Shown here one piece after another: positions 46,465 through 59,109 of a stretch of DNA of 64,000 bases (the stretch's first letter is position 1; each line of letters begins with the position of its first letter). Under the pieces are notes generated by a model, which worked only from the letters and a program-made list of their open reading frames with translations, was not told where the DNA came from and did no database searches. The position numbers and the translations under genes were made by a program. Source of the stretch: Dysidea avara (Eukaryota; Porifera; Demospongiae; Dictyoceratida; Dysideidae); NCBI RefSeq assembly GCF_963678975.1, contig NC_089272.1, positions 8,662,408 to 8,726,407 of the forward strand, written 5' to 3'.

Positions 46465-47385
46465 ATTACCATTTATATTGGTACTGTGTGTGGAGAAGTA
46501 TCAAAACTGTTTTGTGTGCAATTGTATAATTATTAGGTATGCTTACACTGTATGTAGAGGTATGATACATTATATTAAATCTATTTTAATTATGTAATTA
46601 CAAGTCACCGTTGATAATTCTAGTACTACTACAGGCAAGCATCAACAAATATGATGGAGTGTGGTGAAATATCAACAGTCAGAGTAGTGCAAACCTGCAG
46701 GAAAATTATATTATAATACGATATTATATATAATACAAGTTTAAGGAAGACTTAATTTAAGTTCAATTAGGGATCATAGAAAAAATGTATGGAGACAAGG
46801 GAGTTTGCCTATACATGCAGATATACTACATGTAATCCCTAATTGGACATTACATATAGTAGAGTGGCATAGTGCAATAGTTGTCAACTTTTTATTCAAT
46901 TATGAAACTTTCCATACAAGTTGTACTCCTTGTGACATAATTTTATGGACATAGCGTCATCACATATTTGACTTTTGGTGACCTTTACAGCTATTTTTGT
47001 ATTGAAAATTCATCCTTTTGTTTTATCTCCCTGAGGCATCATTTTGCACAGTGTGCTGCAAAAACAAACTACTTGGCTTTTATTTGAAGTCAATAGGGGA
47101 TTGCATTCCGAAGTTATGATCATTTATATTAACCATGAAATTCTACGAATCACTTGCCCATTAGTAATTTCCACCCCAAGGGCAAAGAATTAATAATAGG
47201 ACTTACAAAAATGATCATAACTTTGTAGTGGAATGAGATACAAACTTCAAACAAAAGTCTATAGTTCTTATAGAGCAACACCTTCAATTTGATACCATGT
47301 TTTAACAGTATAAAATAATGCCTTAGGGATTAATGATTAATTTTCAGTGAAAAGATGGCTCTAAAGGTCACATCTGTGATGGCAC
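46465..47385. other. 3' flank of the APOL-like gene and intergenic
   Basis: An ATTAAA word at 46573 may serve as poly-A signal. A diverged relative of the 92-bp repeat lies at 46810-46890. No gene. Confidence 0.4.
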
Positions 47386-47637
47386 TATATGTGACTGGAT
47401 TTGTGAAAGGGTACCTTTTCCAAACATTTTACATACCAGCAAATAAAATGATGTAACCCTTGAGTCCTTGTACTGATTAACTTGCTCTTGGTTTCAAAAT
47501 GTAACCAGATACTGTAGCTACACTCGTGAAAGATTTCAGGCAATTATAAGCCATGACAATAAAGTTATGACACTTCAAAGTTCAAGAAATGGGTCACATT
47601 TTGTGTGTGAAAAAGGTATGCAAATCCGGTCACATAT
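47386..47637. mobile_element. MITE of the TATGTGACTGGATTT family, diverged copy
   Basis: Starts TATATGTGACTGGATTTGTG and ends GCAAATCCGGTCACATA. About 252 bases, non-coding. Confidence 0.7.
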
Positions 47638-47907
47638 CAAAAAACATGTCACACGGAGCACAATTTGTGTGGAAAGTTTCATAATTGTATTACAAAGTGC
47701 ACAAAATGCCCATTTTTTGGCCACTCTATTCACATATTACTCCAAATCAGCTTGTTTCAGTACTTTTATCATGGTCCCATGCACGTTGTCCCTATGTACT
47801 GTAGTTTAAAATCCCTAATTTTTTCTTATACATGTACAGTTACAGTGGATTAGGAAACTTACTCATAAGTACATGTTAAGGGAGAACAAGGTCAAGAATA
47901 TTAAAGA

Positions 47908-47936
47908 TCAAGATACTCTATAATAAAGCGAGATTA
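47908..47936 (+). repeat. Dispersed motif, weak copy
   Basis: AAGATCAAGATACTCTATAA followed by TAAAGCGAG. It keeps the first half of the motif. Confidence 0.45.
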
Positions 47937-48174
47937 GTAGCCTATAACTACTCTAACAGAACATTCATGGATTTGAGAATGCAATTTTTAAGGAATGATA
48001 TAAATATAAGACTATAACTTGAATAAGTTAGCTTGCAGCTAAATCTTAAGTTTTTTCTAGTTTAAATTGATAATAGCTATGTAGCTATACATTATGGGCC
48101 ATGCACTACAATATCTGACCAGTCATAAACCATAATTGACATTTGTGACTTAGAGGCAACAAATCATGAATTGA

Positions 48175-48710
48175 AAAATAATCTTACTTGGTCTGAACAT
48201 GTAAAGTGAATTACCAACAATGCTAACAGGACCAAAGGTTTTCTGTGTAACTTGCATAATTAACTTCCCAAATGGAATTATAAGTAATTGTTAGCTAGAA
48301 GGCGATGGTAAAGATTATGCAGCAATATTATTATTTGGTCACCATGCACACACTCACAAAAGAATATCAATATGATAGAAAGAAGTCAGAGACAAACAGC
48401 AAGATTTGCGATGAATAACGTCTCCTCTTCTACCAGTGTTACACAAATGCTAACTGGCTGACCCTTGCTAAATGTAGAGAACAATAGAAAGCTATTAGAA
48501 TACTATAATAACCTTGTTGACATCTCAGAAAACTCTTACCTAACTAACACCTAGGTATATCCATGCTACATGATACAAGAGGCCATAGCAAGACGTTTAT
48601 AAAACCATGCAGTAACACGAATCGATTCCTCCTTCTTTTCCTCTGCTATCAAACTCTGGAATTCTGACTCTAAGGACAACGATCAATTTAAGCAAACACT
48701 ATAGCAACAA
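48175..48710 (+). pseudogene. CR1-like LINE ORF2 3' relic
   Basis: Plus-strand pieces in several frames: LTWSEHVK, ITNNANRTKGFL, then IERSQRQTARFAMNN, SSTSVTQML, and HDTRGHSKTF. The order is that of the reverse-transcriptase tail seen at 17377-17860. Many stops. Confidence 0.75.
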
Positions 48711-48827
48711 TTATATAAGTATATATAGCTAATGGTAAGTCTAACAGGTAAATGTTGGAATAGAAATAGCTTTTACAGGTTATGTGTTACTTAATACAAA
48801 AAAAGGGATAACAGTTATTTACTTATT

Positions 48828-51800
48828 TCACACCAGTGGGTGAGTCTTCAGATGTCTCTTCAAAACATCAGATCTTGCAAAACTTTTACTGCAATATTGG
48901 CAATGGTAAGGCTTCTCTCCAGTATGAGTTCGTATATGTGTTCGTAGATTACCAAGCTGTGTAAATGATCTACTACAATGCTGGCATAGGTACGGTTTCT
49001 CTCCTGTATGAGTGCGTAAATGTGTATTTAGTGCACGATTCCCTATGAATGACTTTTGGCAGTACCGACAATGGTAGGGCTTTACTCCAATATGAGTAGC
49101 CATATGTTGCTTAAGATAAGATGAGGAACAGTTTCTACTGTGGCTATGACAGTTATACTGCTTCTCTGAACTGTGAGCTTTCAAATGCTTTGCTAACAAG
49201 CTGTTAAGTGAAAAACCCTTTGAGCATTGCTGACATTTGAATGGCTTCTCACTTTTATGGACAGTAGCTAAGTGAATTTTAAGACCACCATGTGTTTTAA
49301 ATCTTTTACAGCAATACTGACAATCACAATGGTTTTCAGCATGGATCCTTACATGATGCTGTAAAACAGTAGATCTTGAAAATGCTTTGCTGCAATATTG
49401 ACATTTGAATGGCATTTCCTTAGGATGCATTCTCAGATGATCACGCAGAAGATTAGATCTTGTGAATGTCTTACTGCAGTATTGACATTGATATGGCTTT
49501 TCTCTGGTATGCAATGTAACATGTACTGTTAGTGTAGAACTTGCTCTAAATGTTTTCTGACAGTACTGACATTGGTAAGGCTTCTCTCCTGTATGAGTCT
49601 TTATATGGTACTGAAGACCATAAGATGATGTGAACACTTTACTGCAATAGTCACACTTAAAATGCTTATGATTTTTTCTATGAGTTCTCAGATGATACTG
49701 CAGATCATCAGAAATTGTGAATGCCTCACTGCAATATTGACATTGGTATGATTGCTGTTTTATATGAATTCTTACATGTGCTTTTAATGCAGAGTTTCCT
49801 CTAAATGTTTTCTGGCAGTATTGACATTGGTAATGCTTCTCTCCTGCATGAACTTTCAAATGAATCCTAAGAGCACTTGACTGTTCAAACACTTCACTAC
49901 AATACTGACATCGGTAGGTCTTTTCTTTCTTATGAATCCATAGGTGTTTCCTTAGCACAGAATTGCATGCGAATGCTTTGTGGCAATGTTGGCATCGGTA
50001 AGACTTCTTCCCTCTGTGAGTTTTCAAATGATATTGTAAATGATTCGATCTTGTAAACATCCTACTACAATATTGACAAGGCTTTTCTCCTTTACGTGAA
50101 TGCAAACGAACTTTAAGCACACTGCTATACCTAAACCCTTTTTGACATTGACAAGGATTCCCTTTCGAATGAATCCTTACATGACTTTTAAGACTAGAAG
50201 ATGACGTGAATGATTTGCTACATGACTTAGAATTGTAAGGTATTTCACTTATATGATTACGTAGATGTATTGTCAATGATTGTTTTGAGGCAAAAGCTTT
50301 ATGACAATATAGACACTGATGGGGCTTTTCACTTGTGTGAATTAGCAAATGACATTTCAGTGCGCTTTTCCTTTTAAATGTTAGAGTGCAATACTGACAC
50401 AAGTAAGGCTTCTCTTCTGTATTGGATTTTATGTGCGATTGTGGACTATCTAGTCCCATAAATGTCTTACTGTATTGCCGACATTCATAAGCACGGTTTT
50501 CATTGTGAGTTTGTAAGCACTCCTCATTTTGTGTAAAAGAATTGTCACAGAATTCACATTGGAAGTGTTCACTATCACCAGCTGGTATTGGTGTCTGTGA
50601 TGTTGAAGAATTGGAAACTTCTTGAGAGCCTGAGAATGTGGATGTGGGATGGTTTCTTTTATTTTGTTCATGTCTCTTGATATGTTGTTGAAGGTTGATC
50701 AGTGTAGTAAACATTTTTCCACATTTTCCACACTTGAACACTTGTGGATTAGTATCATGACAAGCTTGACTGTACTTTAAGTGAAGATCAAAATTGTACT
50801 TTGCCACAAATTGTGATTGGCAGTGAGCACAAGTGTAGTTGGCATCTGTATACACAAAAATAGATGAAAGTGCAGCTATACAATAGCTCTCTACTACCTC
50901 TTACAGTAACATAAGCACTTCATACTCTATTGTGGCATCTATTATATACATACCCATAGAAAATTTGATACAAAAATTAATTTCCTGGTAATATGGTTTC
51001 TTGCATGAAGATGTTTACTAGGAAGATGGAGATAAAAGTATAGACAAGGTGCAGAGGCAAGCACTACTTGGAACCCAACAAGCACTCATGAATTTGTTAT
51101 CATATCATGAAATGGTGGTTATACGATGCATAGACAGCCTTAAAACTGTGGTCAGGCTAGCAGACAGGCAGGCAGGCAAACTAAAAACTGGTGGGTATTC
51201 ATTTTAAAATTCCGTACTCATGATTTAATTATTTTTTAGTTTATTAGTAAAAGTAATTTTTGTCACAGATGGTTTTTATAGTGACAGAATTTGACAAGCA
51301 CCGTCCATATTTCTTTGGGGGATTCTGCTATATTGTGTAAGTGAAAATACAGCATATAACCTTACTAATAATTTGGTCCACTGGTAGTCCCAATCGTTTG
51401 ACATACTGCTCACCATACCATACTAATAGTTCTGTGCCTGGTAGAATATCCTTTATGGCATAGCAGTAAATATTACCCTGGTATTGGAATGATAATAAAT
51501 TCTGTTCTTTTTCATGTCTAGCACAATTGATAAATCTCAACCAATTAGCATGTTCCTCATTCTTTCCATCAATGTAATATGCTACAGTACCAGTTCTTTT
51601 AACCTAGAGAGTAAATGAAATATTATGATACTATAACTTATACGTTATCACAATATCACCTCCCAGAAGTAGCTTGTATCAGTATCATCAGTTACATTTT
51701 CTTTCTGTATCACTTCTCCCTTGTAGGGACCAATCCTAGTCCTTCTGGGTATTAACTCTTTGGCAAACACCCCCTTTCCAGCATTCATAATGGAGGACAT

Positions 51801-52098
51801 CTTCACTGTAACTTGTAGTGGTACTGGTACACTGGTAAAGGATTTTGAGTCTTGGTCCCACCCCCGGGATTCATCCAATGGTATTAGAGGACCATGTACT
51901 GGACAATCACCATGGTATGATTTATCACAAGCAACACAAACTGGAAACAAAATAACAATATCAACATGCCATAGGTAAATCATGCCACACACACATGGTA
52001 TAACTTACAAAGATCAATATCAGCTCTTTTATATCTTAAATGTAACTGAATATTGCATTCTGGTAACATGTCAGATTTACATAATATGCAATCGTTAG
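48828..52098 (-). CDS. PRDM-type PR/SET zinc-finger protein (PRDM9-like), 3' part of the gene
   Basis: Four minus-strand exons join with matching phases: 52009-52098 ([12 protein letters not shown], a small Cys/His segment), 51660-51940 ([18 protein letters not shown] zinc knuckle and the first half of the PR/SET domain, [20 protein letters not shown]), 51366-51603 ([46 protein letters not shown]) and 48828-50845 (about 23 C2H2 finger units, some 18 with all four ligands; degenerate ones are the 3rd, 4th, 7th, 8th and 20th). The knuckle-SET-finger order and the NCARxxxEQNL and LLVWYG motifs fit the PRDM7/9 group; PRDM4 or PRDM11-like origin is possible. The tyrosines of SYFWE and EQY match catalytic positions of PRDM9, so H3K4 methyltransferase activity is plausible. 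Upstream exons (KRAB/SSXRD in vertebrate PRDM9) were not found in 52.1-53.7 kb. Confidence 0.85.
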
Positions 52099-53726
52099 CT
52101 ATTTACATCAGTTCTGTGTACTATTTCTGAGATATAACTCATAATCTTCTAGCTACCAAAAGTGACATTTGTATATCAACGTAATGTTAGCAAATTTGAA
52201 GGTATCTTTATTCAGCTACTCTGAATTATTCATCTGTAAATTCAATGTTTACATAAGATCGAATTACTCTAATGCAGCATTCATTCACGTGAATCATACG
52301 AAAGATTGTTAAACAAAGGTTTTTTGCACAAAAATAAAGCGAACTACAGTATAACAAACAATAGTTACTAATTATATTTATGTCATGTTAAAGTGTCCTC
52401 ATAGCATCTTGCCAGTTGATGGTACCAATCAGCAAAGAAGCAGACAAGGTATTCCAGACATGATCAGCAGATACGCTCCACCTGTGTAAAAATCGATCCA
52501 GTGACTTAAAGTTCCAGGGACAGCTAGACAGTAATCTTTAGCTGGGTCGTCAAGTACAGACAAATGAGGAGACTGTATTGTGTTGCATGTGGCAAAATGT
52601 AGACAGAAGGTCTGCAGGTTTCCACAGCCTTCGCCATTGAGTGATTTACAAATACCAGCCAAAGGCTGCTGCCTGGCGACAGGAAGATAAGGATGGAAGG
52701 CACACTATGATGTTGATGAGAATCCAATCAACACAAAAGAGTGTTGGCAGTACCATAATACAATACGTGACCATATTCTAAACAAAAACGAATGAAAGCT
52801 TTGCGCATACGTAAGCGATAAACATCCAAAAACTGGCATAGGCTTAATCTCGCCAGACTTTCATTGCCACAACAGTAAACTATCTGAGATGGTTTCAAGT
52901 GTTTAAGGCTCTGATATCCAACGCCTATGTGCTATAGTATTAACACATTGGGATAAAACAGCAAAAATTAGAAAAAAAATTTTTTACAAGAGAAACTTAG
53001 CCAACAAGATGATTAGTGATGACAGCAAAGGTGAGAAATGTGCAGTTTGGTTCGATCACAATGTTTGAACAGGGTCATTACAGACTATGCATTATGGCTT
53101 CCCTTATACGAAATTTATGGTAAAAACTTTTGGTTGGTTGTAAATCAAATCAGCAAGAACCCCTCATACTCATGCATTTCATTTTGATTACATTTCTTTA
53201 TCTACATAAACAAACAAATGGTTAACCAACATTTTAGCCTAGAAGCCGAGAGCTTTAGAACTTACAGTGCTACAAAGTGGTAACAACAGACTGATTTGCA
53301 CAGTGAGTCACTATAGAAGAATAACTATAACTTATGATTGTAGTTTTGTGCAGAGATTTACCTTTTACCATCACGCTCCTTGTGAACAGGCAGATCCATT
53401 GCTGCATGGGTAAGTTATGTCTTATATACAGTATTCTTCCTATATATGACCAGAACAAATGTGAAAACTGTGAAACAGGACAAGAGGGAACCACATGTGT
53501 ACCGAGATGTAAATTAAATCTCACACCATCTGTTTCCTTGGGAGCTCTGACACAAAACAAAAAAATTAATTTTGAACTGCAACTAATTAAGTGACAAATG
53601 TAAATAATTTTAAGTGTCTGGATAACATGTCAGACCACTGAATAGAATGGCTGGACATGCAATTTGTTGTCAGGGTATATAGACTGTGTGACTTCGTACA
53701 TTACACTATTTATGTAGAGGCATGCA
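52099..53726. other. Upstream region of the PRDM-type gene
   Basis: No exon supported. A fragment of the dispersed motif (AGATCGAATTACTCTAATGC) lies at 52256-52275. Confidence 0.35.
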
Positions 53727-54857
53727 CAGGGCCGCCGAGAGACTTTAGGGGGCCCAAGGCAAGTTAAGAATGTAGGACCCTATAACTGATGTAGATTAGT
53801 AGGGGATCTGGGGGCATGCCCCCCAGGAAAGTTTTGAAAATTAGACCCTCTGAGAATGAATATGAGAGTGATTTGAGTAGTTTATCACAGTATAATATGA
53901 CTGTTTGTATTACTCTATCAGCAGGGTATCTGAAGCTTAAATTAATAGCTTTTACTAGCTGTCATGCAATGCCACCTAGGAATTTTCTAAATACTGCATC
54001 CTTAATGTGAGATTGATTATTTATGTATTGTTTGCAGCAGGATTATCAAAGGAAGTTTCCAACAGAACACAAGTTTGTAATACTAGTGGAGGTGTCTGGG
54101 GGTGCAGCCCCAGCCGCTGAAAGATCTTAATGGTCCAAAACTCAACAGATTGCTGTAATATAACTTATGGATGAATTATTGTGATACTTTGTATAACTCA
54201 CAGCTGGGACAGTTATCTACTGGCAGATGGTCTACACATGTACAGAAGAATTTTGCAGTGACAAATTAGAGTTTTTGCTATACAGTTTAATAAGTATATT
54301 GAGGATATTTGTACACCCAAGTGCATAATATAAAATTATGTACCCATACATGACTAAAAATACAACTACAGACCATAATAGTGATAAGCTCATTCTCATC
54401 ACTCACAGTATTTGTAATGCTACAATGTCTGTTTTAGAAATTCAATGCTCTTTCCAACAGTAAAGTTTCTTGTAGCATTAATCCATTAGTACTTGTATTT
54501 GGACATTTAGAGTGTACTTGATTGCTCTATTAGAGTATATAGGTGACTGTTCTATTAGAGTATATTGATTTTGATCTAAGTCACAGTGCTCTTTAAGTGC
54601 TATATCATTATATTAAGAGCAGTGGCATGTAATGATTTGCTGACCCTGGAACTATGCTGGATATTGAATGTGCTAGATAATTGATGCTATCTGTTAGTAC
54701 TGTTACTGTGACCTGAGACTTCCTGTGTCTTCGAGTCTACAGAGAAGATTTACACTGTTTTATGTTCTTTTATTGTATGCATGAACTTCTATGGGGCCCC
54801 AGGGCAATTTGTCCCATTCCCCCCCCCCCCCCCCCCCCCCCCTTGTTGGTGGCCCTG
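53727..54857. mobile_element. hAT non-autonomous element with CAGGGCCGCC / GGTGGCCCTG ends
   Basis: 1131 bases flanked by a perfect 8-bp duplication GGCATGCA (53719-53726 and 54858-54865). It contains the palindromic GGGGGCATGCCCCCC motif near 53810, a double dispersed motif at 54512-54566, and a run of about 24 C at 54819-54842 next to the right end. No coding region; the proline-rich frames at the right end are the C run. Confidence 0.9.
54512..54570 (-). repeat. Dispersed motif, double copy inside a hAT element
   Basis: GATTGCTCTATTAGAGTATA then GACTGTTCTATTAGAGTATA and TTGATTTTGATC. Confidence 0.75.
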
Positions 54858-54865
54858 GGCATGCA

Positions 54866-55480
54866 ACTGGGTGTGAAGCATGCCAATCTATGGGGATCTG
54901 GGGGCATGCCCCTCCCCAGGAAAATTTTAATAGACCCTCTGAAATTGAATCTGTGAGTAATTCAGCTATCTATTAATATATTACGTACATTTTCAATTTT
55001 TATACACAAACCAAATTTACCATCATTAGGCTGTTTATCAGCTGCATACATTTTTTAAACAAACAAAACAAAGTATTGTTTGTAACTAAATTTATTATTG
55101 TACAGTACATTATCAATATGCTGAGAAGTACAGAGAAGGTGACAATGATATGTGATCATAAGTGCAAGATAGATCATAAGTAAATCAATATACTATAATT
55201 TGGAAAGGTTCAATGTATAAAACTTTAGCTCTTTGCATAACTTGGTAATCCATGTTAGACTAGTTCCAGAGTGTCTTGCTTAAAAATATTAATGTATACA
55301 ACTAACAAGGTACATTTCAAAATTACAGTATGGTAATACAAGTAAACAAGTGATTTACAATTATTTAATAGTGAATACTGATAATATGATAGTTAAACTT
55401 TACAGATAAAGAAGTGAAAATACAATTGACAGCAAAAAATGTACATGTAGTATTACGGTAACCAAGTTAAACTGTGCTTA
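54866..55480. other. Intergenic
   Basis: Starts with a second GGGGGCATGCCCC stretch and AGACCCTCTGAAATTGAAT, which also occurs inside the adjacent hAT element (53850), so the element inserted next to a related repeat. No gene. Confidence 0.4.
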
Positions 55481-58149
55481 GTCTTTGTCAGATTCACTTT
55501 CAACATCAAACCAACAATCCCACTGCTGAATTGCTGTGCATTCTTCTTCCTCTTCTTCAGTGTCAGCATCAGATGACCCTAGGTTTCATGGTCGATATGT
55601 TTTTCGTGGCTGCTGATTCACTCTCCTAGTTGTGCAGCAATCAGACCACCACTATTCTATTGCAACATCAGGACAAAATTGCCTAGTAGTGGTCCTTCTA
55701 TGTAGATTTCCAGTAGGTCATTTAGTGTGTCATTGTCTACTACGAGAAGTCCTCATGACTTTCAGTGAGAAGATTTGTTCAACCCTGCCAATGAAAAATG
55801 ACAAGCTAAATGCAAGGGCACACAGCTTGAGGAGACTCAGCCTGTTACCCTTATCGTGGAAAGTATGAAGCTTGTACCAGACCTTCCGATACTCAATATC
55901 TAAATAGCTTCGTGCATACTCCACAGCTTCCTCAACCTCATCCTGAGAGTGGCAATCACTACACTCTAAGCCTCAAAGGAATTCTAAAATCTGAAGCAAG
56001 GTAGTAGAGGTGTACCGATATACCGATACATATCGTATCGGTGGCCGATATAGACATTTCTACTATATCGGTGGGAGCCGATATTGCTGCTAAAAACCGA
56101 TACGACACAGCGATATACAACTGAACTATCTTGAGGACACTGTCCAATGATCGATCAAGCCACATTATAAACTCTATTATTTAGCTAACAAGGGCAGGAA
56201 ACAGTAGTTATCTTCCTTGTCTAAAAGCAGTACGCTACACGAAGCCATCTAAGTGACGCTGCGTGAAGCCATCTAAGTGCATGGATACTTGCTGTTTTGT
56301 TGTCACAAAGCTTATCAATCATACAACAAACACTCATAGTGGTGGGCCTGGGGAAACAGCAATAAGATGAACCAAGAGCACAGCATAAAAAACCAGCCAT
56401 CTCTACAAGTCATTAAAATGTGGAGTAATCTGGACTAATCTTGACAGGGGCATGTATTAAAAGATTTGTGGGTGCCTTATAGTCTGAGCTATCAATAGAG
56501 GCCACACCACCATAGGTAACCAAGCATAGCCAATAATCTTATTCAGTAGTTTCTTCAGTAGTTAAAATAAAGTTGAACATGGCATATGTGGTTCCTCAAA
56601 TATAAATAGCTACACTTAGTTATATCGGTATATTGGATTGGTATCGGTGTTCAGACTCAGTATATCGGTTTATATCGGATTGGTTCAAAATTTCCCTATC
56701 GGTACACCTCTACAAGGTGGTCCATAGATTCTTTGACTTCACACAAGGATTTATCATCATCATTATCAGACAGATTGGCATCTTTACAGTCCGAGTTGGT
56801 TGTAGCACTACTAGCAATATGAATTAGCTTTGTCCATAACTGTGTCTCAAGAAAAACTACTAGTGCACGCAATAGCTTGATGTCATACCACATCAACTGC
56901 TCCCTCATCTTCTCATCAAGTCTGGTGAGATCTTGCACATCATCTTGCTTCAACTTTACTTGAACAGCATCACTGAAATTCCATAGCTCAGCTCCTTGAT
57001 AAGACTTCTTCCTCAATCTTGCACAACAGAAGCTCACCTCTTGCAAATTCTTCACAACTTCTTCTCTTCTTCGGTGACTTTTCATAAAAGTAGGACAGAC
57101 GTGGCAGCATCTCATCAATACCATTAAAAAGACTGCTGGTAAGGGCATTTTTTGAAGCCAGCTCAAGGCGATGGGCATAACACCATGACCACACTAGCCA
57201 TGGATGGGAATTCAGCATCATGCCTTTCATTCCATTATGCTCTGCAACATTCACAAAGGCTCCATCAGTCCCTCCATCTACCAAGACTGACTTTCCTTCA
57301 GCGATGACAGTGTTCTCATCTAGAATATCTGTTATTCCTAGTGGTTGCAGGGACTGAGAAAGGCACTTCACAAGCCCACTTGCATTTGCTTTCTCAGAAG
57401 ATGCTAAACTAAAAAATCTAGTGGATGACTTCATCTCTTCAGCAGCATCATCTTTCACACAGGTAAGAACAACTACCAGCTCCTGTTCAATGTCAGTGCT
57501 GCCACCATTAAATAACTATTAAAAATATTGCCACAGAGCAACTTGAGAAACTGCGGATGCTGGACTTGTGCAATATAGTGTGTAAACAGCATTGCTGATG
57601 GTGCAGTTCTGTAAGCATGGCCCAGTTCAACTCCATGGCGCAATTCTAGTTTCGCACAGTGAAACAAATTTCTCAAAGATGATACCCTCTTTGACCATGA
57701 AGTAGCAAACATTGAACTTTATTCGCATTCTTGAGTGATCTAAATCATGTAGCATCTTGAGGGCATGAGCAATTGGGGCGTACTGTACAACTACGTAGCA
57801 TCCTGCTTTCCCTTGCTTGCGCTGTGCGAAGCTCAGCCATGGCTTTCTTGTGCTGTTCTGAGGTAGTGTGGTCTAACATGTTGCTTGCTCGCTGGTTGTC
57901 CAATCCATTTATCCACATGTTCGTGCAATTCTTCATCAAGCAAATCTTGCTCTGGTACTCCCTGCAGGCTGAACAATACAGACGTGTGATGAGATTCTTG
58001 TCCACTTTGTCTACCTCGCATTTTAGCCACGATAGTGATTGGTGCTCACTGTTGGATTTCTGCTGCCACTTTTCGAATGTCGAAACAGATATTTGCTGCT
58101 TGTTTTTCTTTGTATTGGCTGTAGAACTGCCAAAACTGCCAAAACTCAA
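55481..58149 (-). pseudogene. hAT transposase pseudogene (BED-finger type), interrupted by a MITE
   Basis: The start at 58149 (MSFGSFGSSTANTK) opens a BED/TTF-like finger (LYCSACREYQSK, MLDHTTSEQHKKAM). Next comes SSLRNLFHCAKLELRHGVEL, then the catalytic region with VDGGTDGAFVNVAEHNG and the CYAHRLEL motif. A frameshift lies at about 57060-57075 between YEKSPKKRR and HRRREEVV. A 708-bp MITE interrupts it at 56005-56712, and the C-terminal hAT dimerisation segment (ALAFSLSFFIGRVEQIFSLKVM) follows at 55730-55830. Other frame changes lie near 57465 and 57720-57745. Domain order is that of full hAT transposases. Related N-termini are at 13827 and 63654. It cannot make an intact protein. Confidence 0.88.
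56005..56712. mobile_element. hAT MITE with TAGAGGTGTACCGATA ends, inside the transposase pseudogene
   Basis: 708 bases. The ends TAGAGGTGTACCGATA and TATCGGTACACCTCTA are perfect 16-base inverted repeats. The 8-bp flanks CAAGGTAG (55997-56004) and CAAGGTGG (56713-56720) differ at one base. Subterminal TATCGG/CCGATA words repeat many times on both sides, as is usual for transposase-binding sites in hAT ends. Confidence 0.9.
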
Positions 58150-58696
58150 GACCTGCCGTAATGTTCACTCACTAGGGTGCTTTTGACCTACCACTTGACC
58201 GACTGTGGTGTAATATGTTCGGTCATGTGACACTTATGTCTGGTTTTTGTCTGGTGTCCAATCAACCGTTATATTTGTCACTGGGTAATACTGAGTTTTT
58301 TTGCTGTTAGCACCTTCCTTCATGTTGAAATGAACACTACGGATTGTATTATAACTTGTAGTATTTAATGTAAAACTAGGCTTGCATAAACATGTGGAAT
58401 TCTTGCAGATCTGATCACAATTATGTATCAGGTCAAGCAGTACTATAATTGAGTCAAATTATAAGACCTTATGTAGCACCATTCTTGTGTAGTTATTCAG
58501 TGGTTTTGAGGGCTAAGCACATATACTACAGATTATGCACAAAAGTGCTCAGAAAAGTGAATAGATGATACAGGGATCCACTCATACCACTCTAATAGAA
58601 CAAACAGTTATTTTTGTAGAATTGATAAAATACTCTAAATAGAGCAGTATTCAATAATTGGGAGTTAGATTCATTCAGAAGGTCCTATAATTACAA
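58150..58696. other. 5' flank of the hAT pseudogene and intergenic
   Basis: Two diverged dispersed-motif copies at 58586-58600 and 58631-58650. No terminal repeat of the pseudogene's own element could be identified. Confidence 0.35.
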
Positions 58697-59105
58697 GGAC
58701 ACAAAAATTGGAATTTTCAACTGGAACAGTAGGGATATAACACTTCTTATTGTTTTACTGTGATTTAATATCATGCACTACTCCAGCTTGTTTCAGCACG
58801 TTTATCGTTGTGCTATGGTCCCTACTCTAGTTGAAAATTCCAATTTTTGTGTACTTGTTTGTTAATTTTTTGTGAAAAATTATTATGACTGATGAACCCA
58901 CATCAAAATAAAGAATTTGCCCCATGCACTCCAGCTATACACATCAATTATCAATTATCATCTGAATAATTAAGTGTCCATTATGCTTTGTTGTTAGCTA
59001 TGTTCAACCTGTTACACAGCATTATGAATCAAGAGTAGCTGTTTGAAATGCACCTCTGCAATCAAAGTAGCCACTATGAAAATTATGGACAATTTCCATT
59101 AGAAG
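58697..59105 (-). repeat. Dispersed repeat family S, copy 2 (inverted)
   Basis: Matches 43560-44205 in reverse order. AAAAATTGGAATTTTCAACT and AGTTGAAAATTCCAATTTTT bound the core. To the right come the complements of the GCATTACGAATCAAG-like and CACCTCTGCAATC segments. Only one full core arm is kept. Confidence 0.65.
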
Positions 59106-59109
59106 GGAA

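Noticed and set aside
52429-52727. Minus-strand frames upstream of the PRDM-type gene as possible N-terminal exons
   Set aside because: No KRAB, SSXRD or other PRDM-related motif and no convincing splice borders.
54762-54976. Two overlapping frames with a proline run
   Set aside because: The run is the translation of the poly-C tract at the end of a hAT element.
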